Part shown: piece by piece, positions 25,080 through 32,840 of the stretch
How the letters are laid out: each line of letters begins with the position of its first letter
Numbering within the stretch: the stretch's first letter is position 1
Assembly (NCBI GenBank): GCA_965242735.1
Contig: OZ251497.1
Span: 1,984,001-2,048,000, forward strand
Length of the DNA stretch: 64,000 bases
Direction: 5' to 3'
From: G958295645 sp965242735
GTDB taxonomy: Bacteria > Gemmatimonadota > Gemmatimonadetes > Longimicrobiales > Gaopeijiaceae
Notes under the pieces: model-generated
The model's input: only the letters and a program-made list of their open reading frames with translations
Databases searched by the model: none
Told to the model about the DNA's origin: nothing
Position numbers and translations under genes: made by a program

Positions 25080-26390
25080 GCCGGCGATCCGATCCCCGAC
25101 CAGCGGCGCCGCGGCCACGGTGCCGTCTTCCTCGACGCGCACCGCGTCCGCCACGGCCTTCCGGGCTGCGGCCAAGCGCCCCTCGTCCGAGGCATGCACG
25201 ACGGCCAGCAACGCGCCAGCGGACACGGTCTGGCCGAGATCGACCTCGATCGTGAAGCCGACCCGCGGATCGATCTCCTCGTCCTGGCGGGTTCGCCCGC
25301 CTCCCATCGCGACCAGCGCATAGCCCAGCCGCCGCGGGTCCACGGCCACGACAACGCCCGGCCGCGACGCTCGGACCTCGCCCCGGCAAGGCGCCTGCGG
25401 AAGGCCCCCTTCCTTCTCCGCGAAGGCGGGGTCGCCACCGTGCGCCCGCACCATCCGGCAAAAGCGATCCAACGCGGCGCCCGAATCGAGCTTGCCCTCG
25501 GCGATCCGGCGGCCGTCGGCCACCGAGGAAGCCGCGCCGCCCGCCACGGCCATCTCCGCCGCGAGCTCCGCCACGAGCCTGCGAAGCGTCGGAGGTCCGC
25601 CGCCCGCGAGGCACTCGACGGCCTCCTCCACCTCCAACCCATGACCGATCGCCCGGCCCAACGGCCTGTCCATGGCCGTGAGCAAGGCGGTGGTCGCCAG
25701 TCCTCGCGCCGCGCCCACCCGCACCATGGACTGCGCGAGCGCGCGCGCATCCGCCTCGGACGGCAGGAACGCCCCGCTCCCCGTCTTGACGTCCAGCACC
25801 AGTCCGTCCAGCGTCTCCGCCAGCTTCTTCGACATGATCGACGCCGTGATGAGCGGCAGCGACGCCACCGTGCCCGTCACGTCCCTCAGCGCGTAGAGCC
25901 TGCGATCCAGCGGCGCGATCTCGCGCGTCTGCCCGGTCATCGCGCAACCCGTCTCTCGGAGGATGCGATGGAACCGGTCGAGCGGCTGGCGCGTCTCGAA
26001 GCCCGGAATCGCCTCCAGCTTGTCCAGCGTGCCGCCGGTGTGGCCCAGTCCTCGGCCCGAAATCATGGGCACGACCAGACCCATCTCGGCGGCCAGCGGG
26101 GCCAAGGGCAAGGAGACCTTGTCGCCCACGCCGCCCGTCGAGTGCTTGTCGACGCGGGGCCCCGGCGGACCCAGATCGCGATCCAGCACGTCGCCGGACC
26201 GGATCATGGCGTCCACGAGCACGCCCAGCTCGTCGTCCGAAAGACCGTGGAAGCAGACCGCCATCAGGAAGGCGGCCATCTGCGCGTCCTCGATCCGCTC
26301 GTCGAGGTAGGCCGCCAGGAACGCGCGCAACGTGTCCGGGGCGATCTCCTCGCCGGACCGCTTCGCGAGGATGACGCGCTGCGGAATCAC
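25077..26390 (-). CDS. deoA: thymidine / pyrimidine-nucleoside phosphorylase
   Basis: A 437-residue phosphorylase that cleaves thymidine or uridine with phosphate to the base and (deoxy)ribose-1-phosphate in nucleoside salvage. The family signature SGRGLGHTGGTLDKLE is present (about 110-125), preceded by DKHSTGGVGDKVSLPL, which carries phosphate-binding residues, and followed by SKKLAETLDGLVLDVKTGSGAF. Length and motifs match the DeoA/Pdp group; thymidine specificity versus broad pyrimidine use cannot be separated here. It starts at ATG 26390, about 55 bp after the small lipoprotein gene, at the end of the gltA unit. Confidence 0.92.
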   Translation of the reverse strand: MIPQRVILAKRSGEEIAPDTLRAFLAAYLDERIEDAQMAAFLMAVCFHGLSDDELGVLVDAMIRSGDVLDRDLGPPGPRVDKHSTGGVGDKVSLPLAPLAAEMGLVVPMISGRGLGHTGGTLDKLEAIPGFETRQPLDRFHRILRETGCAMTGQTREIAPLDRRLYALRDVTGTVASLPLITASIMSKKLAETLDGLVLDVKTGSGAFLPSEADARALAQSMVRVGAARGLATTALLTAMDRPLGRAIGHGLEVEEAVECLAGGGPPTLRRLVAELAAEMAVAGGAASSVADGRRIAEGKLDSGAALDRFCRMVRAHGGDPAFAEKEGGLPQAPCRGEVRASRPGVVVAVDPRRLGYALVAMGGGRTRQDEEIDPRVGFTIEVDLGQTVSAGALLAVVHASDEGRLAAARKAVADAVRVEEDGTVAAAPLVGDRIAG

Positions 26391-26445
26391 GTCCGCGGTC
26401 CCGGCGGCGGACCGCCGGCGTCGGCCGCCTCGAGGGCGGACGGCA

Positions 26446-26820
26446 TCAAGAGTCCGCTTGCGAGCGCACCGGCACGATCAGCTCCAGGAGTTCGCCCGGG
26501 CTCACCGTCAACCTCTCGGTCAAGTAGTCCGGCCCGGCCAGGAAGCGCACGCGGAGCTGCATGTCGGCGTACTGCCACTTGGTTCTGAAGGTGGCGTCGG
26601 ACTTGCCGGCAACGATGCCGAGCCGGCGTTGCGCGCCGTTGCGCACCGTGTAGATCGTCACTTGGTTAAAGTTGGCGTTTCGCACCAAGATCTCGACTTC
26701 GTCCCGCGCTCCCAACGCCTCTTCGCCGGGCGCCCGGAACGCGCTGCCGCTCGTCGAGCACCCCGCCATGGACACCGTCGCGAGCACCGACACCGCCAGA
26801 GCCCGGCCGCCGGTCCTCAT
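26446..26820 (-). CDS. small predicted lipoprotein
   Basis: A 124-residue protein with a signal peptide ending SMAGCS (cysteine about residue 20). The mature part reads as an all-beta domain: VEILVRNANFNQVTIYTV, LGIVAGKSDATF, MQLRVRFLAG, then SPGELLELIVP. I know of similar short lipoproteins of unknown function mainly from Gemmatimonadota-like genomes, but I cannot name a characterised family. The ATG at 26820 lies inside the gltA stop region (ATGA), so it is translated with citrate synthase although it must be exported. Confidence 0.6.
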   Translation of the reverse strand: MRTGGRALAVSVLATVSMAGCSTSGSAFRAPGEEALGARDEVEILVRNANFNQVTIYTVRNGAQRRLGIVAGKSDATFRTKWQYADMQLRVRFLAGPDYLTERLTVSPGELLELIVPVRSQADS

Positions 26821-28115
26821 CGGTCCTCGACCGGCACGTAGTCGCGAGAAGCGCGGCCCTTGAAGACCTGCCGGGGACGCGCGATCCGCTGCTCCGGATC
26901 CTGCACCAGCTCCTCCCACTGGGCGAGCCAGCCCACCGTGCGCGGAATCGCGAACAGCACAGGGAAGAGCTCGACGGGAAATCCCATCGCCTGGTAGATG
27001 AGCCCGGAATAGAAGTCCACGTTCGGGTACAGGCGCCGCTGGACGAAATACTCCTCCTGGAGCGCGATCTTCTCGAGTTCGAGCGCGACGTCCAGCAACG
27101 GGTTCCGGCCCGTGACGGCAAAGACGTCTTCCGCGGTGCGCTTGATGATCGACGCTCGGGGGTCGTACGCCTTGTAGACGCGGTGGCCGAAGCCGATCAA
27201 GCGGCGCTCGCCCTTGCGGACGGATTCCACGAAGGCCGGAATGCGGTCCGTGCGGCCGATCTCCGAGAGCATCCGCAGCACGGCCTCGTTGGCCCCTCCG
27301 TGGAGCGGTCCGTAGAGCGCCGCCATCGCCCCCGCCATGGCCGAGAACGGATCGGTGCCGGAACTCCCGATGACGCGCATGGCCGTCGTCGAGCAGTTCT
27401 GCTCGTGATCGGCATGCAGGATGAACAGCACGTCGAGCGCTCGCTCCAGCACCGGATGGGGACGGTAGTCCCGCCCCCCGATGCGAAAGAGCATGGCGAG
27501 GAAGTTGGCCGTGTACGAGAGCTCGTTCTCCGGGTACACGTACGGCAAGCCCCGATGATGCCGGTACGTCATGGCCGCCAGCGTGGGCATCTTGGCGACC
27601 AAGCGGACGATCTGCGCCCAGCGGCTCTCGGGATCGTCGACGTTCTTGGCCTCCGGATAGAACGTGGACAGCGCGGCGACCAGGGAGATCATCATCCCCA
27701 TGGCGTGCGCGTCGTAGCGAAAGCCCTTGAGCAGCGTCAGGACGTTCTCGTGCACGTAGGTGTGGTAGGTGATCTGGCGCACGAAGTCGTCCAGCTCGGC
27801 CTGCGCGGGGAGTTCGCCCTTGAGGAGCAGGTGAGCGACGTCGAGGAACGTCGAGCGCTCGGCCAGCTGCTCGATGGGGTAGCCCCGGTACTCCAGGAGC
27901 CCCCGCCCTCCGTCCACGTCGGTGATGCGGCTGGCGGCGAACGCCGTGTTGGTGAAGCCCGGGTCGTAGGCCATCATGCCGAAGTCGTCGTCGGCCACCT
28001 TGATCTGCCGGAGGTCCATGGCCCGCACGACGTCGCCGTCCAGCACGTCCAGCTCGTACTGCCGGCCCGTGCGGTTGTCGGTGATGGAAAGCGTGCTTCG
28101 GGGTGGCTCGGACAT
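26817..28115 (-). CDS. gltA: citrate synthase
   Basis: A 432-residue type II-like citrate synthase, which condenses oxaloacetate and acetyl-CoA in the first step of the TCA cycle. Catalytic motifs are ILHADHEQNCSTTAMR (first histidine region), GPLHGGANEAVLRML (second histidine) and GFGHRVYKAYDPRA with the downstream aspartate. The N-terminal extra domain begins LSITDNRTGRQYELDVLDGD, typical of the longer bacterial forms. It starts at ATG 28115. Upstream (minus strand) the spacer has GTACATTGG, a weak TAnnTTTG-like element about 75 bp before the start. Confidence 0.96.
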   Translation of the reverse strand: MSEPPRSTLSITDNRTGRQYELDVLDGDVVRAMDLRQIKVADDDFGMMAYDPGFTNTAFAASRITDVDGGRGLLEYRGYPIEQLAERSTFLDVAHLLLKGELPAQAELDDFVRQITYHTYVHENVLTLLKGFRYDAHAMGMMISLVAALSTFYPEAKNVDDPESRWAQIVRLVAKMPTLAAMTYRHHRGLPYVYPENELSYTANFLAMLFRIGGRDYRPHPVLERALDVLFILHADHEQNCSTTAMRVIGSSGTDPFSAMAGAMAALYGPLHGGANEAVLRMLSEIGRTDRIPAFVESVRKGERRLIGFGHRVYKAYDPRASIIKRTAEDVFAVTGRNPLLDVALELEKIALQEEYFVQRRLYPNVDFYSGLIYQAMGFPVELFPVLFAIPRTVGWLAQWEELVQDPEQRIARPRQVFKGRASRDYVPVEDR

Positions 28116-28209
28116 GGTCTTCTTGAGGAAGGACGGGCGGCGTCAAGGGCGAAGGAGCGGCGACAACGGGGCGCACCGGCAACGGCCAATGTACTACGGC
28201 CGGCCGACT

Positions 28210-29409
28210 TCAGACAGCCCCCGGAGTCTTCTCGCGGAGATGCCGAAAGAGCAGCGCGGTCCAGCGGCGCCCCATCGCTTCCGGGGAGAACGCGCGACCC
28301 CGGCGTTGCAGAAAGGAAGGATCGGGCGGATCTTCCAACGTCGCCAGGATGGCATCGGCCATGGCCCTCCAGTCGCCCACGGGAACGAGACGGCCCCACC
28401 TGCCGGCGCCCAAGGCCTCGGAGGGTCCGTGGGGACAGTCGGTGCTGACGACCGGCGTGCCGCACGCGAGCGCCTCGGGAATGACGCAGCCCATCCCTTC
28501 GACCGGGGACGCGAACGCGAAGACCTGAGCGCGAGCCATGTACGGCAAGGGGTCGGCCACGAACCCGGGAAGATCGACCGCGCCGACAAGCCCCAGATCG
28601 CGGACCAGCGCTTCGAGCACACGTCGCTCCGGACCCTCGCCCAGCAGCAGCAGACGAGCAGGCGTCCGGCGGCGCACTTCGCCAAAGGCGCGGATCACCG
28701 TTGCGAAGTTCTTTGCCGCGACGAGTCGTCCGGCCGAGACGACGATCGGAGGTCCGGGGGCTTGAAACCACGGATGTGCGGGGGGATCGTCCACGGCGCC
28801 TTCGGTGTTCACCGTGGGCCAGACCACGTGAACCTTGGAGGCGACCTTGGGCGCTGCCCGAGCCAAGTCGCGCCCGGCGCCCGCCGAATCGACGAGGACG
28901 AGGTCTGCCGCAGGCAACAGCCGCCGCAAGGGCCTCATCATGATCCTGGTCTGCAGCTGCCCAACCCGGAGTTCCCCGGAGAACGTGCTGGCGTAGTGCG
29001 CGACGACGCGCTGGCGGGGCAAGAAGAACCTCTTCGCCGCCAACGCCACTACGGAGGCGTTCAAGCTGGGCACGATCACCTCCGGCTGTTCGCGGCGCAG
29101 GTAGTCGAGCAAGCCGGGAAGACTGGCGACCGTCTTGCGCGCGCCCAAGTCGACGATCCTGACCCGGGAAGGAACGAGCGGCAACAACGGGCCTCGGGCT
29201 CGCGCCAGCAAGAAGTCCACGGCGATTCCCTGCTCCGCCAGCCAAGACGCCACGGTCAGAAGGGACCGTTCCGCCCCGCCACCGTCCAACGACGGCAAGA
29301 AGAACCCCACTTTTCGGCCTCGCCATGCTTGCGGGCCTGCCGAGTCCGCGCCGACGCCGGGCGGGCGGCTGCGACGCCCGCGAAGGCCCGCTTCGCCGCT
29401 TGCGCTCAT
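28210..29409 (-). CDS. GT4-family glycosyltransferase
   Basis: A 399-residue GT-B fold glycosyltransferase. The N-terminal domain starts KVGFFLPSLDGGGAERSLL, the usual acceptor-domain opening with the GGxxR loop. The C-terminal donor domain has VVSAGRLVAAKNFATVIRAF and the EALACGTPVVSTDCPHGPSE stretch, with the family glutamates in the EGMGCVIPEAL region. It probably extends a surface glycan or glycolipid at the inner membrane; donor and acceptor are unknown. I chose ATG 29409; an in-frame TTG at 29433 would add eight residues. It appears to be a single gene, with no other glycan genes nearby. Confidence 0.85.
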   Translation of the reverse strand: MSASGEAGLRGRRSRPPGVGADSAGPQAWRGRKVGFFLPSLDGGGAERSLLTVASWLAEQGIAVDFLLARARGPLLPLVPSRVRIVDLGARKTVASLPGLLDYLRREQPEVIVPSLNASVVALAAKRFFLPRQRVVAHYASTFSGELRVGQLQTRIMMRPLRRLLPAADLVLVDSAGAGRDLARAAPKVASKVHVVWPTVNTEGAVDDPPAHPWFQAPGPPIVVSAGRLVAAKNFATVIRAFGEVRRRTPARLLLLGEGPERRVLEALVRDLGLVGAVDLPGFVADPLPYMARAQVFAFASPVEGMGCVIPEALACGTPVVSTDCPHGPSEALGAGRWGRLVPVGDWRAMADAILATLEDPPDPSFLQRRGRAFSPEAMGRRWTALLFRHLREKTPGAV

Positions 29410-29429
29410 GCCGGTTGGCAGGTCGGGCG

Positions 29430-29735
29430 TCAAGGCGTGCTCAGGGCGCCGGGCCGGGCCGCGACGCGTCTCGGCCAGTGCGGGAGAGCGCCGCGTGCAT
29501 GAACGCCGCCGACCAACAGGTGCACGCCCATCAACAGCACGCTCTTGGTCGAGAACGGCTCGCGCGCCCGGACGTGGACGCTCGGATCGCCGACCAAAGG
29601 CTGGAGCTGGGCTGAGGCCGTCTCGTCGGCGTCACGGTGCAGAGGGCCGTCCCGTTCTGGACTGTCGCAGTGGATTAGGGTAACTTGTGGCACGACGCGA
29701 CCGGAACGCAACGAGTTCACGGAACGGGGTTCCAC
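29430..29735 (-). CDS. possible small ORF or gene remnant upstream of the glycosyltransferase
   Basis: This frame of up to 101 codons ends 20 bp before the glycosyltransferase ATG. The half nearest the stop has strongly G/C-ending codons, as real genes here do, and encodes FSTKSVLLMGVHLLVGGVHA, a hydrophobic stretch. The first half is not coding-like and overlaps the upstream region of the divergent gene. It may be a short membrane protein with a later start, a truncated gene end, or chance. I recognise no family. Nothing else is visible in the 340-bp spacer 29410-29749. Confidence 0.25.
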   Translation of the reverse strand: MEPRSVNSLRSGRVVPQVTLIHCDSPERDGPLHRDADETASAQLQPLVGDPSVHVRAREPFSTKSVLLMGVHLLVGGVHARGALPHWPRRVAARPGALSTP

Positions 29736-29749
29736 ACACAGGAGCGGAA

Positions 29750-30190
29750 ATGTCGGAGACGACGGGCAAGAGAGTGAGAGTCACCCTTCGCTGGGTGCAG
29801 ATTCTCGACAACATGGAGCCCTTCTTCAAGGAAAAGGGAGAATTCGTCTTCCGCGCCAAGGTGTGGACCGACAACCACGGCGGGCATGTCCAGGAGACTC
29901 GGGTTCCCAAGACCGGACACTACTCGATCTCGGACCACCCGCGCTGGAACAAGCTGACCCGGCTGGACCGAGTGCTCTTCGAAGGCAACGTGACCGACCA
30001 CTTGGTCGTGGCCTTCAACGGCGAAGAGCTGGACCGCTTTTCGGCCAACGACCCGTTGGCGCCCTACCGCAGGGAGTTCACCGGCCCCATCGAGAACCAC
30101 GCCGCGATGGTGCAGCCCGGCGATGAAGCCTCCGACGACCCGGAGAACTTGGCCAACTGGCGGGTGGGCTACGAGATAGAGATCCTGTAG
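29750..30190 (+). CDS. hypothetical protein, 146 residues
   Basis: A soluble-looking, aromatic-rich protein without signal peptide or membrane segment. Recognisable stretches are VTLRWVQILDNMEPFFKEKG, FVFRAKVWT and a tryptophan-containing end NWRVGYEIEIL, suggesting a compact beta-sandwich (C2-like), but this is impression only. The start at ATG 29750 is strongly supported by AGGAG seven bases upstream; a 21-residue in-frame extension to 29687 is less likely. It stands alone, transcribed toward a bidirectional terminator shared with the convergent binding-protein gene. I do not recognise a family. Confidence 0.7.
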   Translation: MSETTGKRVRVTLRWVQILDNMEPFFKEKGEFVFRAKVWTDNHGGHVQETRVPKTGHYSISDHPRWNKLTRLDRVLFEGNVTDHLVVAFNGEELDRFSANDPLAPYRREFTGPIENHAAMVQPGDEASDDPENLANWRVGYEIEIL

Positions 30191-30220
30191 GGCCCTCGAG
30201 GCTCTCCCGTAGGACCCGCA

Positions 30221-30254
30221 AGGTTCCCCGGACGCCGGGTCGGCCGGGGAACCT
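30221..30254. terminator. bidirectional hairpin terminator
   Basis: AGGTTCCCCGG at 30221-30231 pairs perfectly with CCGGGGAACCT at 30244-30254 around a 12-nt loop. It sits in the 79-bp gap between two convergent genes, which is the expected place for a shared terminator. There is no clear U-tract on either side, so release may depend on the hairpin itself or on Rho. Confidence 0.7.
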
Positions 30255-30269
30255 GCGGCCCAGCGAAGC

Positions 30270-32636
30270 TCAGCGCGGAAAGCAGGGCTCCGCGTCGGCC
30301 ACGTCCGGCGGGTGGATGATCCGTTGCGCCAGCCCGCCCTGCCCGTCGTCCTGCCACTGGACCTGCAGACCGCGGAGTCCCGTCTGGCTGCCCGCCGCCT
30401 CGGAGCCCAGCGGCGCCACGCGGAAGGGGCCCAACACGGTCTGCGTGTTCGCTTGGAACAGGAAGTCGCGCATGGCGCTCTCGTCCAACTCGCCCTCGGG
30501 CGACAGCGACGCCTCCAGCGCCGCCGACAGAAGCTCGACGGCCCCGAACGCCCCGGCCGCCTGGTAGCCCGCCGGCGTGTCGTAGGCTTCCTGGAAGCGG
30601 CGGACGAAGGTCTCGCTGTCGGCCAGGGCGCCGCGCGTGCGCGCGGCCGGCGTCCATGGCGCGTTGCCCGCCACGCACCGGGCGGCGCTTCCGGCCTCCT
30701 GGGCGAAGCGCGGATCGGCGGGACCAATTGACCAGCTCGTGAGCTTGGGCACGTAGCCTGCCGCCGAGACGGCCTTCGTCAGCTCAATCGCGTCGACGAG
30801 GTATCCGCCTCCGATCAGCAAGTCGGCTCCGCTCGCCTTCGCGGCCTCCGCCAGGGCCCGGTGGTCGGCGGCCCCGGCGTGGTAGGACCGGTCCAGGACG
30901 GCGCTCATGCCGGCATCCGCCACCGCTGTCCGCACGCCGTCCGCCACGGCGCGCGGGAAGGTCGAGTTCTCCCAGACGAGGGCCACGGTCCGGGCGCCGG
31001 CCGCGGCCGCCACCTCCACCGAGCCCTGGAGATACGTGTCGGCCGCGTTGAGCATTTGGACGCTCCACCGCCGGACTCGGCCCGCCCATATGCCCTTGGA
31101 TGCGGCCAGCGCCGCGATGAGCGGCTTGGAAGCGGCCTCGGTCACGGGGAGCACCGCTTCGGTCACCGGGCTCGAATACGGCCCCAGAACCACGTCGACG
31201 GCGGGGTCGGCGACGAACTGCCGGTAGCGGGACGCGGCCAGCTGCGGGTTGCTCTGGTCGTCCTTCAGCGTCAGCTCCACCCGGCGGCCTCCGATGCCGC
31301 CCTGCTCGTTCAGCATCGCGACGCCGAGCTGGTAGCCTCGCTGCATCTTGACGCCGTCGGCGCTGAGGCGTCCAGTTTCGGGGAAGGAGGCGGCCACGCG
31401 GATCGGTCCGGCGGCACGGGCGAAGCACGGCTGGGCTTGCGCCGCAGATGCCGGATGGACGACCCGCTGCGCCAAGCCGCCCTGCGCGTCGGCCTGCCAC
31501 TGCACTTGCAGGCCGCTCAGCACCTGCTGGCTGCCCGCCGCCGGGGAGCCCAGCGGCGCCACGCCGTAGGGGCCCAGCACCGTCTCCGTCCTGGCGGAGA
31601 ACAAGAAGTCGCGCACGGCCTCGTCGTCCACGCCGACCGGGGTCAGGCCCACGGCCAGCGCTCGCGAGACCAGCTCCACGGACCCGAACGCGGCAGCTTC
31701 GAGGAAGCCCGGCGGGCGGCCGTGCTCTTCGCGGAAGCGACGGACGAAAGTGTCGCCGTCCGCCAGGGGACCGCGCGTGGCGATCGACGGCGCCCAGGGC
31801 GTGTGCCCCGCCACGCAACGCGCGAGATCGCCCGCGGCCTCCGCGAACCCGGGGTCGGCCGATCCCAGGGCGAGACTGGTCAGCTGGGGACGGTAGCCCG
31901 CCGCCCCGACGGCCTGGACCAGCGCAAGCGCGTCGTCCTGGTAGCCGGCGCCCAGCAGCACGTCGGCGCCGGAACGCTTGGCGGCCCTCGCCAAGGCGGC
32001 GTGGTCGGCGGCGCCGGGAGCGTACGAGACGTCGAGCGCCACGCGCAGACCCAGACGGTCCGCCGCCGCCCGGATGCCCGTCGCCACCGAAGCGGGAAAG
32101 CGCGAGTCCTCCCAAACCAACGCCGCCGTCTCGGCGCCGCCTGCGACGGCCAGCTCGACCGAGCCGACCAGGAACGTGCTCGCCGCGTTGGGCATCTGCA
32201 CGCTCCACCGCCGGCCTTGCCCCTCCCAGAGTTCCGCGGAGGCCGCCAGCGGGGCGACGAGGGGCCTGGACGCGGCTTCCGTGACGGGCAGCACGGCCTC
32301 GGTCACGGCGCTGCTGTAGGGACCGATCAGGGCGTCGATCGACTCGTCCGCGGCGAACTCCCCGTAGATGCGAGCCGCGGCGGCGCCGTCGCTGCCGTCG
32401 TCGCGCAACACGAGCTCGACTTGGCGGCCGTCGATGCCCCCCTGCTCGTTGAGCATCTCCACGGCCAGCGCCCAGCCGTCGCGCACCTTGGCCCCGTCGG
32501 CGCTCAGGTAGCCGGACTGCGGGTACGTGGCCGCCAGGCGCACGGCCCCGGGATCGGGCAACGGCTTGATGGCTTCGGAACAGGCGACCGCGACGGACGC
32601 CGCGAGGCAGGCGGGAAGAAGGCGGTTCGGGCGCAT
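30270..32636 (-). CDS. double-length LIV-type periplasmic ligand-binding lipoprotein
   Basis: A 788-residue protein made of two complete, homologous type I periplasmic-binding (Peripla_BP_6) modules, about residues 30-400 and 405-788. Each repeats the same landmarks: SGYLSADGAKV or TGRLSADGVKM, MLNEQGGI.GR.VEL, GPYSS.VTEAVLPVTEAAS, RRWSVQM.NAA.T, LGP..VAPLGS.AAGSQ. The modules resemble each other more than any LIV-binding protein I know, indicating internal duplication. A lipobox (SVAVACSE, cysteine 19) anchors it in the envelope. No ABC permease or ATPase is adjacent, so it may act as a sensor or orphan binding protein. It starts at ATG 32636 after AAAGGA. Confidence 0.82.
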   Translation of the reverse strand: MRPNRLLPACLAASVAVACSEAIKPLPDPGAVRLAATYPQSGYLSADGAKVRDGWALAVEMLNEQGGIDGRQVELVLRDDGSDGAAAARIYGEFAADESIDALIGPYSSAVTEAVLPVTEAASRPLVAPLAASAELWEGQGRRWSVQMPNAASTFLVGSVELAVAGGAETAALVWEDSRFPASVATGIRAAADRLGLRVALDVSYAPGAADHAALARAAKRSGADVLLGAGYQDDALALVQAVGAAGYRPQLTSLALGSADPGFAEAAGDLARCVAGHTPWAPSIATRGPLADGDTFVRRFREEHGRPPGFLEAAAFGSVELVSRALAVGLTPVGVDDEAVRDFLFSARTETVLGPYGVAPLGSPAAGSQQVLSGLQVQWQADAQGGLAQRVVHPASAAQAQPCFARAAGPIRVAASFPETGRLSADGVKMQRGYQLGVAMLNEQGGIGGRRVELTLKDDQSNPQLAASRYRQFVADPAVDVVLGPYSSPVTEAVLPVTEAASKPLIAALAASKGIWAGRVRRWSVQMLNAADTYLQGSVEVAAAAGARTVALVWENSTFPRAVADGVRTAVADAGMSAVLDRSYHAGAADHRALAEAAKASGADLLIGGGYLVDAIELTKAVSAAGYVPKLTSWSIGPADPRFAQEAGSAARCVAGNAPWTPAARTRGALADSETFVRRFQEAYDTPAGYQAAGAFGAVELLSAALEASLSPEGELDESAMRDFLFQANTQTVLGPFRVAPLGSEAAGSQTGLRGLQVQWQDDGQGGLAQRIIHPPDVADAEPCFPR

Positions 32637-32675
32637 GGATGGATCCTTTCCGGTCGGAGACCACGGCGAAGACTC

Positions 32676-32683
32676 CAAATTTA
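32676..32683 (-). promoter_or_regulatory. TAnnTTTG-type promoter element for the binding-protein gene
   Basis: TAAATTTG on the minus strand is an exact match to TAnnTTTG and lies 40 bp upstream of the ATG, in the 204-bp divergent spacer. The plus strand also has TTGACA at 32704, a possible -35 for the OPT gene, but no convincing -10 follows. Confidence 0.45.
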
Positions 32684-32840
32684 GCAAGAGGGCGCCCTTC
32701 AGACTTGACAGGCCCCGCGCCCGCGTCGCACTCTGCGGTCTTCGGCCAAGCCGTCGCTCTGGGGAAGCCGGGGCAGCGGTTCCCGGAGGCGGCGGCCCCG
32801 TCCCCCGGCCCGGCGCTCTCACGCACGGAGACCTCAAGCC

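Noticed and set aside
27183..28448. Long plus-strand frame opposite citrate synthase, and similar 400-1100-residue frames across the window
   Set aside because: In GC-rich DNA antisense frames stay open by chance; the opposite strands hold recognisable conserved proteins with full motifs.
32704..32740. TTGACA at 32704 as a -35 box of the OPT gene
   Set aside because: No acceptable -10 follows at 16-18 bp, and the start codon is over 100 bp away.
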